A stretch of DNA of 64,000 bases from contig NC_013222.1 of the NCBI RefSeq assembly GCF_000024125.1, positions 1-64,000 on the forward strand, written 5' to 3'. Positions 35,210-44,351 of the stretch are shown piece after piece. The notes below the pieces were generated by a model, which did no database searches, was not told where the DNA came from, and was given only the letters and a program-made list of their open reading frames with translations. Every line of letters starts with the position of its first letter. The first letter of the stretch is position 1. The DNA is from Robiginitalea biformata HTCC2501. GTDB lineage: Bacteria; Bacteroidota; Bacteroidia; Flavobacteriales; Flavobacteriaceae. The position numbers were made by a program, and so were the translations under genes.

Positions 35210-36097
35210 TCAGCCCGGAAGTTGGGCGGATTCAGCCGCAACACCGGACTCGATCTTTTTGACCAGGCCCTGCAGGACCTTGCCCGGGCCTACCTCGATA
35301 AATTCGGTGGCCCCGTCGGCCACCATTTGCCGTACACTCTGGGTCCACCGTACCGGGGCCGTCAGCTGGGCAATCAGGTTGTGCCGGATGGCATCGATGT
35401 CGGTGACCGCAGACGCGGTGACATTCTGGTAGATCGGACAGGAAGGTTCAGAGAATTTGGCCTTGGTGATGGCTTGTGCAAGCTCTTCCCGTGCCGGCTC
35501 CATCAAGGGGGAGTGGAAGGCACCTCCCACCGGCAGGATCAGGGCACGGCGGGCCCCGGCTTCCTTGAGCTGCTCACAGGCAGCCTCCACGGCCGCGACT
35601 TCGCCGGAAATCACCAGCTGTCCGGGGCAGTTGTAGTTGGCTGCCACCACAGTGCCGTCCACCCTGGCGCATACCTCCTCCACGACTGCATCTTCCAGCC
35701 CGAGGACCGCGGCCATCGTACTCTGCTGGGCCTCGCAGGCCTTCTGCATGGCCCGGGCGCGCTGGGAAACCAGTTTCAACCCCTCTTCAAAAGACAGCGT
35801 GTTATTGGCAACCAGGGCAGAAAATTCCCCGAGGGAATGCCCGGCTACCATGTCGGGGGCAAAGGAATCCCCGAGTACGCGGCTGAGGATGACCGAATGC
35901 AGGAAAATTGCAGGTTGGGTGACCTCGGTTTTCTTCAGGTCCTCCGCCGACCCGTTGAACATCACCTCGGTGATTGAAAACCCGAGTATATCATTGGCTT
36001 GTTCAAAAAGTACCTGGGCCTGGGGGAACTTGTCGTAAAGGTCTTTACCCATTCCGGAAAACTGGGCGCCCTGCCCGGGAAATACATATGCTTTCAT
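35210..36097 (-). CDS. fabD: Malonyl-CoA:ACP transacylase FabD
   Basis: A 295-residue cytoplasmic enzyme that moves the malonyl group from CoA to acyl carrier protein in fatty-acid synthesis. The nucleophile is Ser88 in GHSLGEFS. The catalytic His is in GGAFHSPLM (about residue 197), and the start FPGQGAQ is typical. Length is normal. A perfect TACATTTG -7 box on the minus strand (36127-36120) lies 22 bases before the ATG. It stands alone in orientation with a 145-base gap to the large surface protein gene. Confidence 0.95.
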   Translation of the reverse strand: MKAYVFPGQGAQFSGMGKDLYDKFPQAQVLFEQANDILGFSITEVMFNGSAEDLKKTEVTQPAIFLHSVILSRVLGDSFAPDMVAGHSLGEFSALVANNTLSFEEGLKLVSQRARAMQKACEAQQSTMAAVLGLEDAVVEEVCARVDGTVVAANYNCPGQLVISGEVAAVEAACEQLKEAGARRALILPVGGAFHSPLMEPAREELAQAITKAKFSEPSCPIYQNVTASAVTDIDAIRHNLIAQLTAPVRWTQSVRQMVADGATEFIEVGPGKVLQGLVKKIESGVAAESAQLPG

Positions 36098-36255
36098 AAT
36101 ACTGGCTGTTCAGTTGCCACAAATGTAAGCATTTTTCATACCCCGCTTTGCCGGCCCGCCACTTCGGGCCGCCGGGAATTTTCCTGCCGGAGCCAGTTAT
36201 AGCAGGCGCCTGCCGAAGCCGGGTTTAGCGTGCGACATCCAGGGTCGCTAGGCCG

Positions 36256-36801
36256 TCAGACGAAGCGTATCCCCTGTTTCGCGCAGATTTCGGCCACCTT
36301 CGCCAGGTCGGGCGGGCCTTCCGGCAATGCGGCCAGCTCGTAGAACATGTCTTCGATCCCGGACGGGAAGGCACTGGTGATCATTTTGGCCTTCGCGGTA
36401 CCCACCACTTTCCAGGCATGCGGGATATTCCGGGGGGCAAAGGCCATATCCCCCGCCTTCAGGACGCTTACCTCCCCGTCTACCATAATCTCGACTTCCC
36501 CTTGGACTACCCGGAAAATCTCATCTTCCCGGGTGTGGATATGGGGCGGGATTCCAGCCCCGGGCGGGACATTGTCCACCCATTCCGTGATCTGGCCTCC
36601 GGTATCGGCACCAACCAGTTTGTGGGTTTGGATGTCCCCGATAACATTGTGCACGTTTCCGTCGGCATCCCGCACCAGTTTCGGTTCCAGCTCGTTGCCG
36701 GAGGCCATAAAGGCACGGGTACGCGCCGCCACTCCGCTTACGGGAACCAGGGCCATCCCCAGGCCCGCCCCGGCGGTTTTCATAAATTTTTTGCGATTCA
36801 T
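36256..36801 (-). CDS. Secreted or membrane-tethered cupin protein
   Basis: A 181-residue protein with a signal-like N-terminus (MNRKKFMKTAGAGLGMALVP). A single cupin domain follows (about 60-160) with the two motifs GIPPHIHTREDEIFRVVQG and GDMAFAPRNIPHAWKVVG, whose His/Glu residues would bind a metal. The first basic pair is RK rather than RR, so Tat export is uncertain. The ATG at 36801 is chosen because the region before it is not signal-like. An AraC-type regulator lies 84 bases upstream on the same strand and may control it. The substrate is unknown. Confidence 0.75.
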   Translation of the reverse strand: MNRKKFMKTAGAGLGMALVPVSGVAARTRAFMASGNELEPKLVRDADGNVHNVIGDIQTHKLVGADTGGQITEWVDNVPPGAGIPPHIHTREDEIFRVVQGEVEIMVDGEVSVLKAGDMAFAPRNIPHAWKVVGTAKAKMITSAFPSGIEDMFYELAALPEGPPDLAKVAEICAKQGIRFV

Positions 36802-36885
36802 CTTGATTGCTTTTTGGCAAGTTACCCAGCGGAAGCCTGGCAAATCCTTGAAAATCGCGGTAAAACCCCCGGCATATCCGAAGTA

Positions 36886-37710
36886 TTAGCTCCTGCGGAT
36901 CATCGTAGGGGTCATCCCGGTGTGTTTTTTCAGGAAAAAGCCGAAATAATCCGGGGAGGAGAAACCGAGTTCATAGGAGATTTCCTTGATGGCTTTATCG
37001 GAGAATTTCAATAAATGGCGGGAGCGCATAATGCGTTGTTCGTCAATCAGGCTCTTGGCATTTACCCCGAGGACTTCGTTGACGCATTCGTTCAGGTATT
37101 TATCGCTGATGTTGAGCAGGTCGGCGTAATCCCGGACTTCGTGGCAGGTTTCGAAACGCTGGTAAATCAGTTTCTTGAACCGAAGGACGATGTTTTTTTT
37201 GGAATTCCTTTCGGCCGCTACCGACCGCACATTGCACTGGCCGTCCAGATAGATAAAAAACGTGTTCAGCAGGGATAAGATGGCCTCGTCCCGGTGGTTC
37301 AGGTGCGAACCGGCCAGTTCGTCGAGCATCTCCAGCAAATCCTGGATGCGGCGGGCAATGCCGGGTGCCGGGTTTACCCGGGGAATCTCGTTCCCGGCCA
37401 GCAGCCGGACCTCGTTCATATGGAGCCGGCTCATGCGCGGGTCGTTCATTAACCGGTAGGGGATATAGAGTACGTATCCCGGGTTGGTATTGCCCGCGCC
37501 AGGGTCCAGGCACCAGTGGGTGGAATCGCTTAAGAAAAACAGCGAATTTCCCACCGATTCCTCGAGGTATTCCCCGATGCGCAGGCTGGGGATTTCATCC
37601 TGAATCCAGCAAACGGCATAGTACCCTTCTTCCGGGCCCAGGTTTTTTCTCCCGGAAATCGGCACGATCCGGACGGAAGATGTATTTGCGATAACGGATT
37701 CGGATTTCAT
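36886..37710 (-). CDS. AraC-family transcriptional regulator
   Basis: A 274-residue cytoplasmic regulator. The N-terminal part (about 20-130) looks like an AraC sensing (cupin) domain, and the C-terminal part (about 175-272) is the double helix-turn-helix. The second motif reads IKEISYELGFSSPDYFGFFLKKHTGMTP, a good match to the family. Unlike the regulator at 4998-6128 it has no membrane helices. The same-strand cupin gene downstream is a candidate target. The ligand is unknown. Confidence 0.88.
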   Translation of the reverse strand: MKSESVIANTSSVRIVPISGRKNLGPEEGYYAVCWIQDEIPSLRIGEYLEESVGNSLFFLSDSTHWCLDPGAGNTNPGYVLYIPYRLMNDPRMSRLHMNEVRLLAGNEIPRVNPAPGIARRIQDLLEMLDELAGSHLNHRDEAILSLLNTFFIYLDGQCNVRSVAAERNSKKNIVLRFKKLIYQRFETCHEVRDYADLLNISDKYLNECVNEVLGVNAKSLIDEQRIMRSRHLLKFSDKAIKEISYELGFSSPDYFGFFLKKHTGMTPTMIRRS

Positions 37711-37783
37711 AACGCAGTACGGTTGGCAGGGCCTAACAGGGCGGCCCGCAGGTCCAAGATAACAAAACCCGGGGAACCCACCC

Positions 37784-38314
37784 CTAGTCTTCCGGGCTTC
37801 CTTCCCGGAACCAACCGGAATAGCGGGTATAAGCCTTTGCGATCCGTTCGATCTCCCCGGTGCGCAGTTCCGGGCGAACCTCCCCGATTTTCCGGGCCGG
37901 GACCCCGGCGTAGATGGACCCCTCCGGGATCACCGTGCCCTGGGGGACCACGGCTCCGGCCGCTATGATACTGTAAGACCCCACATCGCAATGGTCCATC
38001 AGGATACTGCCCATACCGACGAGAACATTATCCCGAACGGTACATCCGTGGACAATCGCATTGTGACCGATGGATACGTTATTCCCGATGCGCGTGGCTG
38101 CTTTTTCAAAGGTGCAGTGGATGACCGCCCCATCCTGCACGTTTACCTGGTCGCCCATCCGGATGGAATTCACATCCCCGCGGACCACCGCGTGGAACCA
38201 GACGCTGCAACGGTCTCCCATCTCCACATCTCCAACAACCACGGCCGTCTCGGCCAGGAAGCAATCCGCCCCGAATACTGGGGCCTTTCCCCTTACAGGT
38301 TTTACAAGACTCAT
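37784..38314 (-). CDS. Gamma-carbonic anhydrase-like hexapeptide protein
   Basis: A 176-residue left-handed beta-helix protein of the YrdA/PaaY gamma-carbonic anhydrase group. Hexapeptide repeats run through about 15-135. The three zinc-ligand histidines are visible: His66 (VIHCT), His84 and His89 (IGHNAIVHG). Family members hydrate CO2 or act as poorly defined metal enzymes, and the side residues that decide this cannot be judged by eye. It lies 53 bases from the LytTR gene end on the same strand. Confidence 0.88.
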   Translation of the reverse strand: MSLVKPVRGKAPVFGADCFLAETAVVVGDVEMGDRCSVWFHAVVRGDVNSIRMGDQVNVQDGAVIHCTFEKAATRIGNNVSIGHNAIVHGCTVRDNVLVGMGSILMDHCDVGSYSIIAAGAVVPQGTVIPEGSIYAGVPARKIGEVRPELRTGEIERIAKAYTRYSGWFREGSPED

Positions 38315-38367
38315 AGTGTTGATTTATCCCGGGAAAATCTGTACCCGGGGTCTGCCCGAATTTACGC

Positions 38368-39096
38368 TTATTCAAAAAAACTGAGCAATTGTTTCTTTCG
38401 GGAGGGCGCCACAGCTACTTCTTTCCCGGAAGACAGCACCACGCTCCCCCCCTTCCCCTTCCGGTAACGGACAATTTCCGCCACGTTCACCAAATAGGAT
38501 TTATGCACCCGGGCAAACGCGTGTTCCCGGAGGGTTTCCTCAAAATATTTCAGGGTTTTGCTCACCAGGATCTTTCCGCTTTTGAGATAGATTTCCGTGT
38601 AATTGTCATCCGCCTGGCAATACAGGATATCCGCAACCTCCAGGACCTGGAATCCGTCGAGCTGGGGGATGGTAATCTTGCCGGACACCGCCTGTACCCC
38701 TTGTAACACCCGGTTGTCCAGGCGTTCTTCCCGGCTTTTGATATCGCGCACATAATCCACAGCGGCCACCAGGGCATCGATGGATATCGGCTTCATCAGG
38801 TAATAGGCTGCGTGGCTGTTGAGCGCATCCATGGCGTATTGCTGGTAGGCGGTTACGAAGACGGTTTCAAAACTGCGTTCCGGGAGTTGTTCCAGCAGGT
38901 CAAAAGCATTGCCAAAGGGCATCTCCACATCCAGGAAAACCAGGTCCGGCTTTTTGGAGCGGATAAGCTCCAGGCCGGCCTCAATGTTGGCGCCTTCGCC
39001 CAGCACTTCCACATTTTCACAATATTTGCCCAGATAGGCCCGCAGTATTTCGCGGCTCTGCGCCTCGTCGTCGATCAGTACGGCCCGTAATTCCAT
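38368..39096 (-). CDS. LytTR-family response regulator
   Basis: A 242-residue two-component regulator. The receiver domain (about 1-120) has the acidic pair DD at 9-10, the phosphoacceptor Asp56 in LVFLDVEMP and a switch Lys in YYLMKPIS. The LytTR DNA-binding domain (about 140-240) shows ADDNYTEIYLKSGKILVSKTL and FARVHKSYLVNV. The gene begins one base after the sensor kinase, so the two form an operon pair. Targets are unknown; upstream sites were not resolved. Confidence 0.93.
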   Translation of the reverse strand: MELRAVLIDDEAQSREILRAYLGKYCENVEVLGEGANIEAGLELIRSKKPDLVFLDVEMPFGNAFDLLEQLPERSFETVFVTAYQQYAMDALNSHAAYYLMKPISIDALVAAVDYVRDIKSREERLDNRVLQGVQAVSGKITIPQLDGFQVLEVADILYCQADDNYTEIYLKSGKILVSKTLKYFEETLREHAFARVHKSYLVNVAEIVRYRKGKGGSVVLSSGKEVAVAPSRKKQLLSFFE

Positions 39097-39097
39097 A

Positions 39098-41095
39098 TTA
39101 TTTGCTTCTCAGGTTGAGAACCACCCGCGTCCCGCTGCCGTCCGGGTTCAGGTCGTATACGGAGACTGCAATCCGGTCGCCGTACATCTGGTTCAATATT
39201 TCGATTCGCCGGCGGATGTTCCCCATTCCCCGGGACTTTTGCCGCTGCTGGTTTTTGGTTTTCAGGGCGGCCGAGCGCTTGCGACCCACCCCGTTGTCGG
39301 AAATGGAAATGCTGATGGTCCGGGGGCCGATCGGTCGCACCTCCACCTTCAGAAAGCCCTTTTCCTCCTTGTATCGGAGGCCGTGCCAAACCGCATTTTC
39401 CAGGTAGGGCTGCAGGAGCATGGGCGGGATGTGGTAGGCTTCCACATCCACCTCCGGGGCCACCTCAATTTGGTAGTCGAACTTATCCGGAAACCGGTCG
39501 TGTTCGAGCTTCAGGTAGAGCTCCAGCAGTTCCAGCTCTTCGCTCAGGGGGATAAAATCCTTTTCCGAATGCTCCAGGACGGTCCGCATGAGCAGGGAAA
39601 AGTCGCTCAGGTAGCGATTGGCACTCCGCTCGTCATTGCGAGCGATAAAGTTGTTGACCGAATTCAGGGCATTGAAGATAAAATGGGGGTTCATCTGCGA
39701 CCGGAGGCCTTTGAGGGCCAGCAGGTGGTTGGCGAGCTCCTTCTGACGGTTGCTGCGGTAGTAGAGGAAGGCTGCCAGGCCGGTGAGCAGCAAGCCGAAA
39801 ATCAGCGAATAAATAATGTATTTCTGCCGTTTGTTGATCTCCCCGGTAAGGCGCTGTTCCGCCAGGGCCAGGTCGTATTTGCTCTGAGACAGCTCCCGCT
39901 CCTGTTCCAGGGTACGGATGCGGCTCTGGCTGCTGGCCATTTCACGGCTAAACCGCGCCGCCTGCTCGAGTTCCTGTTCCTTACGCGTGTAGAGGGTGTC
40001 CACCAGGGCGACGTACTGCTGGTACAATTCCAGGGCCCGTTTGTAGTCGCCCCGGTTCCGGTACACCTCGGAGAGCCTGCGGGTAGCGTCCTTTTCCACA
40101 GCCAGGTCGCCCCGGGAACTCGCCTCTGCCATGCTCTGGGCCAGGAAGGGGATGGCTTCCTCCTGTTTATCCTGGGCCAGATACGCCTGGCCGATCTTGA
40201 AGTTGACGCCCTGGGGGGTGATGGAATCCTGTGCGGGTGCCTCCCGGCCCGGCGGCAGGTTGCGCAATTGCTCCAGGCTTTGCTTCCGCAGGGCAATCTC
40301 CTCGGGGTACCGGCTGCGCTTGCTGTAGAAATCGGCCACTTTTTCGCTTTCCCTCAAGGCGCGGGCCGGGTTTTGCTCCCGGGCCTGCCGCAGGGAATTC
40401 CCGTAGTAGGCTTCGGCTTCCTGGGTCCGGTTGGCCTGGTCAAAAGCTTCGGCAATTTTTGAGTTCAGGTCGGGTACCCGGGCGGCCATTTGGTTTTTAT
40501 CGGCAATCGTCAGCGCGTACTCGTAAAAGGATACAGCCGTGTTCACCCGGTCGAGCCCCCTGTGGGCATCGCCCATGATTTCGTGCAGGTCCGCCAACTG
40601 GTCCGGGGTCCACCCTGGGCGGCCCCTTTCAGGATCCAGCAGGTCCAGGGCGGCCTGGTAATCCCCGTTCAGGACATACGCGCTCCCCAGCAGCAGGGTG
40701 GTCCGCATGGACGGGGCCGTTTCAATCGACTCCCGGTAACTGTTGACTGCCAGGTCGTATTGCCGGTGGAACTGGTAGATCTCCCCGAGCTTCGTCAGGG
40801 ACCGTGCGAGTTCCCGACGGTTGCTCCGGTTTCCCAGTATTTCGATGGAACGGGTAACAAAATCAAGGCTTTTGCGAATATTCCCGGCCATGTAAGCTTC
40901 GGCGGAATCCAGCAGGCTTCGGTGCAGGGCGCCCAGGTTCTCTCCTGAGGCGTCCCGGTTTCCGGCGGCTGAGCGGCCCGCAGGTTGACCGGCCTCCTCC
41001 AGCGCCTCGTTTTGGGCGGGACGCAGGGAGTCCTGCTGCGCCGCCGCTGGCGTGGCGAGCATCAGGCAAATCGCAAAGAAAAGGTTCCGGCCCAT
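39098..41095 (-). CDS. TPR-containing histidine kinase (LytS/YehU type)
   Basis: A 665-residue sensor kinase. It has a signal peptide (cut near PAAAQ), a periplasmic region of about seven TPR-like helices pairs (about 55-370), a coiled coil (about 375-430), one membrane helix (about 435-455) and a His_kinase domain. The phosphoacceptor is about His471 in SQMNPHFIFNALNS. The ATPase domain has ISDNGVGR. The TPR array suggests a protein ligand or partner in the periplasm. It is coupled to the LytTR regulator directly downstream. Confidence 0.92.
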   Translation of the reverse strand: MGRNLFFAICLMLATPAAAQQDSLRPAQNEALEEAGQPAGRSAAGNRDASGENLGALHRSLLDSAEAYMAGNIRKSLDFVTRSIEILGNRSNRRELARSLTKLGEIYQFHRQYDLAVNSYRESIETAPSMRTTLLLGSAYVLNGDYQAALDLLDPERGRPGWTPDQLADLHEIMGDAHRGLDRVNTAVSFYEYALTIADKNQMAARVPDLNSKIAEAFDQANRTQEAEAYYGNSLRQAREQNPARALRESEKVADFYSKRSRYPEEIALRKQSLEQLRNLPPGREAPAQDSITPQGVNFKIGQAYLAQDKQEEAIPFLAQSMAEASSRGDLAVEKDATRRLSEVYRNRGDYKRALELYQQYVALVDTLYTRKEQELEQAARFSREMASSQSRIRTLEQERELSQSKYDLALAEQRLTGEINKRQKYIIYSLIFGLLLTGLAAFLYYRSNRQKELANHLLALKGLRSQMNPHFIFNALNSVNNFIARNDERSANRYLSDFSLLMRTVLEHSEKDFIPLSEELELLELYLKLEHDRFPDKFDYQIEVAPEVDVEAYHIPPMLLQPYLENAVWHGLRYKEEKGFLKVEVRPIGPRTISISISDNGVGRKRSAALKTKNQQRQKSRGMGNIRRRIEILNQMYGDRIAVSVYDLNPDGSGTRVVLNLRSK

Positions 41096-41300
41096 GGCTT
41101 AAATACGTTAAACTTAGTCCATTTCCCCCAGTTGGAAAAACGTGTTTCCCCGCCTTATCCCCGGAAGGAAGCGCCATTTCGCGGCTTGGCTAAAACGCCT
41201 GGCCCGTTACCTAATCAAAAGGCGTGCCTGGCTCATTCCCGCTGGCAGGTTTAAAAAGTTGCCCCTAGTTTGTGCGGAAAATCAATAAAACAAATCCGCT

Positions 41301-42491
41301 ATGAAACAGCCTCTGAGAGATACCCACAGGCCCCGCCTCACACCTACCCAAAACCGTTTCCGCTTCCGGCTTCTATCCATCCTGGCACTGCTGCTGCTGG
41401 GGGGCAACCTGCCGGGGGGCAAAATACTGGCCGCCCCCCCGGAAAAAAACCCCGGGACGCGCGTCCAGATTGCCCTGCTGCTCGATACGAGCAACAGCAT
41501 GGACGGGTTGATCGACCAGGCAAAGGCGACCCTTTGGGACCTGGTCAACGAATTCAGTTATGTGCGCTGCCGGGAAAACCGGGTCCCGGACCTGGAAATT
41601 GCCCTGTATGAATACGGCAATGACGGCCTTTCCCCCCGGGAGGGCTTTATCCGCCAGGTCCTCCCGTTCAGCAGCGATCTGGATGAAATTTCCGGGAAAC
41701 TCTTTTCCCTTCGGACAAACGGCGGGGAGGAATTCTGCGGGCAGGTCATCCAGAGCGCTGTAAAGCAGCTCCGGTGGAGCCGGGATGCCCGCGACCTGAA
41801 ATTTATTTTTATCGCCGGGAACGAACCCTTCAACCAGGGGCGAACGCCCTATGAATCCGTCATCCGGGATGCCGCCGAAAAGGACGTGGTGGTCAATACA
41901 ATCTTCTGCGGGGACTACCGGCTGGGCGTAAACACGCTCTGGGCCGACGGGGCCCGACTGGGACAGGGGGATTATACCGCCATCGACCACAACCGGGCCA
42001 TCGTCCATGTGGCAACCCCCTATGACGACCGCATCATCCAGCTGAACAAACGGCTCAACAAGACATACGTTGCGTATGGGGCACTCGGGGCGACCAGGAA
42101 ACAAACCCAGGGCGAACAGGATGCGAATGCAGCAGAAATGGAAGAAGCCGTGATGGTGGAACGGGCCGTCTCCAAGAGCTCGTCGTTTTACCGGAATGAA
42201 AGCTGGGACCTGGTGGATGCCTACCAAGCCCGCAAACTCAATCTGGAGGAACTCAACCGGAAATCGCTGCCCGGCCACCTCCGGGAATTGGATACCGACG
42301 GGCTCCGGGATTACCTGGAGAAGCAACAGGAAGAACGGGCAGAAATCCAGGAGGCGATCCGCCAGGCGGACGCCCGGCGAAAAGCGTATCTGGCGAAGCA
42401 TCAGACAGATTCGGCCGAAGGCCTGCAGGGGGCCCTCCTGGAGGCCGTGCGTAAACAGGCCCGGCGCAAGGCCTATACCTGGGTGCAATAA
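41301..42491 (+). CDS. Secreted VWA-domain protein
   Basis: A 396-residue exported protein with a long N-terminal signal region (hydrophobic core about 24-36) and a von Willebrand factor A domain (about 55-240). The MIDAS metal site is complete at its first motif, DTSNSM (62-67). The C-terminal ~120 residues are charged and helical, ending in repeated Lys/Arg/Gln stretches (RKAYLAKHQ, KQARRKAYTW). VWA domains bind protein partners through a metal ion; the partner is unknown. The start at 41301 gives a long, basic pre-sequence, so a later start is possible. Confidence 0.75.
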   Translation: MKQPLRDTHRPRLTPTQNRFRFRLLSILALLLLGGNLPGGKILAAPPEKNPGTRVQIALLLDTSNSMDGLIDQAKATLWDLVNEFSYVRCRENRVPDLEIALYEYGNDGLSPREGFIRQVLPFSSDLDEISGKLFSLRTNGGEEFCGQVIQSAVKQLRWSRDARDLKFIFIAGNEPFNQGRTPYESVIRDAAEKDVVVNTIFCGDYRLGVNTLWADGARLGQGDYTAIDHNRAIVHVATPYDDRIIQLNKRLNKTYVAYGALGATRKQTQGEQDANAAEMEEAVMVERAVSKSSSFYRNESWDLVDAYQARKLNLEELNRKSLPGHLRELDTDGLRDYLEKQQEERAEIQEAIRQADARRKAYLAKHQTDSAEGLQGALLEAVRKQARRKAYTWVQ

Positions 42492-42673
42492 GCTTGTTGG
42501 AAGGTGTGGTAGGGAAACGCCCGGCGGGCCGCTTACAGGCCGGCCGGGTGTTTCATTTAAAACAGTGGATATGGGAATCCGGCCGAAGTGCGTAAATTAC
42601 CCGCAACAACAAACCGGCCATCCTGCTGTCTCCAATCACAAAGCGTAAAATTTCGCGGGTCCTGCCCTTTGGG

Positions 42674-43723
42674 GTGATCTGGCTGGTGCTGGGCTGGTTT
42701 GTGCTTTTTATCCAGGAAACCGCCACCCGGAGCGAAAACCTGAATCCCGATTCTACCATCACCCTGACGCCGGCGGTTTTTGCATTCGCAAGTCTTGCAG
42801 TGGCCCTAATCGGGTTCCTGGTTGGAATCCTGGAGGTATTCTGGTTAGGCAACCGGTTCCGTTCCCGGAGTTTTTCCCGTAAACTCCTCTATAAACTGGC
42901 CTTTTACAGTTGTTTCATGCTGTTGGTCATCCTGATCGCCTACCCCCTGGCGGCAGCCCTGGAATTGGGGGCCTCTCCACTCAACGAGGCCGTCATGGAG
43001 AAATTCTGGAACTTCCTGAGCAGCGTGGAGTTCCTCAGTACCATGGTGGCCATCGCTTTCAGCCTTTTCCTGAGTCTGTTTTATTCGGAGATCAGCGACA
43101 ACATCGGCCATGGGGTGCTGATGAATTTTTTTACCGGTAAATACCACCAACCCCGGGAGGAGTACCGAATTTTCCTTTTTTCGGATATGAAATCCTCCAC
43201 GTCTGTAGCGGAATCCCTCGGCCACGCGCGGTACTTTGAATTCCTCCGGGCCTATTACTCGGATTTTTCGGATGCAATCGTGCGCCATTCCGGCGAAGTC
43301 TACCAGTATGTGGGGGACGAGGTGATCGTATCCTTTACCCACGCCAACGGGGTTCGCGGGGCCAACTGCATCCGGTGTTTCTTTGCCATGCAGGCAGCCC
43401 TTGACAAAAATGCGCAGTGGTATATGGACACCTTTGGCATCGTCCCGGAATTTAAGGCGGCCCTGCACGTGGGCCGGGTAACCACCGGAGAAATCGGGGC
43501 GCTCAAAAAGGCAATTTTCTTTACGGGCGATGTGCTCAATACCACGGCCCGGATGCAAGCACTGTGCAACTCCTACGGGGTAAAAGTCCTGATTTCCGGT
43601 GAATTGCTGGGCGATTTGCCCCTGGATGGCCGGTATACCGTTGCCCCCCTGGGCACCCAAGACCTGAAGGGCCGGGAGAAGCCCGTCGACCTGTTTACAG
43701 TCTCCCCTGCGGCGGAAATGTAG
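42674..43723 (+). CDS. Membrane-bound class III adenylate/guanylate cyclase
   Basis: A protein of at least 349 residues. The N-terminal half carries four hydrophobic helices (about 1-140). The C-terminal half is a class III nucleotide cyclase domain (about 165-340). The metal-binding Asp is in FLFSDMKSSTSV and the second site is in YQYVGDEVIVSF. The listed start is GTG at 42674. The frame stays open upstream to a TAA at 42593 and encodes a basic KRKISRVLPFG before the first helix, so a non-ATG start near 42623-42626 is also likely. cAMP or cGMP specificity cannot be read by eye. Repeat array 2 begins 24 bases after the stop. Confidence 0.82.
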   Translation: MIWLVLGWFVLFIQETATRSENLNPDSTITLTPAVFAFASLAVALIGFLVGILEVFWLGNRFRSRSFSRKLLYKLAFYSCFMLLVILIAYPLAAALELGASPLNEAVMEKFWNFLSSVEFLSTMVAIAFSLFLSLFYSEISDNIGHGVLMNFFTGKYHQPREEYRIFLFSDMKSSTSVAESLGHARYFEFLRAYYSDFSDAIVRHSGEVYQYVGDEVIVSFTHANGVRGANCIRCFFAMQAALDKNAQWYMDTFGIVPEFKAALHVGRVTTGEIGALKKAIFFTGDVLNTTARMQALCNSYGVKVLISGELLGDLPLDGRYTVAPLGTQDLKGREKPVDLFTVSPAAEM

Positions 43724-43747
43724 TAATGCTGCGTAAAGTCGCGGGCA

Positions 43748-44351
43748 CTTGCGGTGCGGAACACCGGCCAGGGCCTTTACAGCCGGCCGCAATAGCAAAC
43801 GAACTCTAATCTGCCGAAGGGCAGGAACCCGGGAAGGATGTGTCCATGAGGGCGAGCGAAAAGGGACTGGCCAAGGCGCGCGCCGCGAAGTTTCCGCAGG
43901 CGTAGCAGCGCTACGTCGAGGACAGCTTGCGGTGCGGAACACCGGCCAGGGCCTTTGCAGCCGGCCGCAATAGCAAACGAACTCTAATCTGCCGAAGGGC
44001 AGGAACCCGGGAAGGATGCGTCCAAGAGGGCGAGCGAAAAGGGACTGGCCAAGGCGCGCGCCGCGAAGTTTCCGCAGGCGTAGCAGCGCTACGTCGAGGA
44101 CAGCTTGCGGTGCGGAACACCGGCCAGGGCCTTTGCAGCCGGCCGCAATAGCAAACGAACTCTAATCTGCCGAAGGGCAGGAACCCGGGAAGGATGTGTC
44201 CATGAGGGCGAGCGAAAAGGGACTGGCCAAAGCGCGCGCCGCCACATTTCCGCAGGCGTAGCAGCGGTACGTCGAGGACAACCTGCGGTGCGGAACACCG
44301 GCCAGGGCCTTTACAGCCGGCCGCAATAGCATCCTTCCCGGGTTCCTGCCC
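43748..44351. repeat. Tandem array 2: three 178-bp units, a partial, and an inverted end
   Basis: Units begin at 43748, 43926 and 44104, exactly 178 bases apart, with a partial fourth from 44282 to 44330. Each holds several hairpins: CGGTG-CGGAA-CACCG, CTGCC-GAAG-GGCAG, the palindrome GGCGCGCGCC and CGTAG-CAGCG-CTACG. The array closes at 44331-44351 with a 21-base perfect inverted copy of an internal segment (direct copy at 43819-43839). Its last base is the first of the stop codon of the minus-strand porP-like gene. The 74-residue frames in each unit are by-products. Confidence 0.93.

Noticed and set aside
36152..36171. Hairpin CGGCCCG-CCACTT-CGGGCCG between fabD and the cupin gene as a terminator
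   Set aside because: There is no T-run on the minus strand after it, so termination is not supported. It may still be a small structural element.
43749..44329. Three near-identical 74-residue frames, one per 178-bp unit
   Set aside because: Starts are TTG without support, each frame runs into the next unit, and 178 is not a multiple of three. They are by-products of the repeat.
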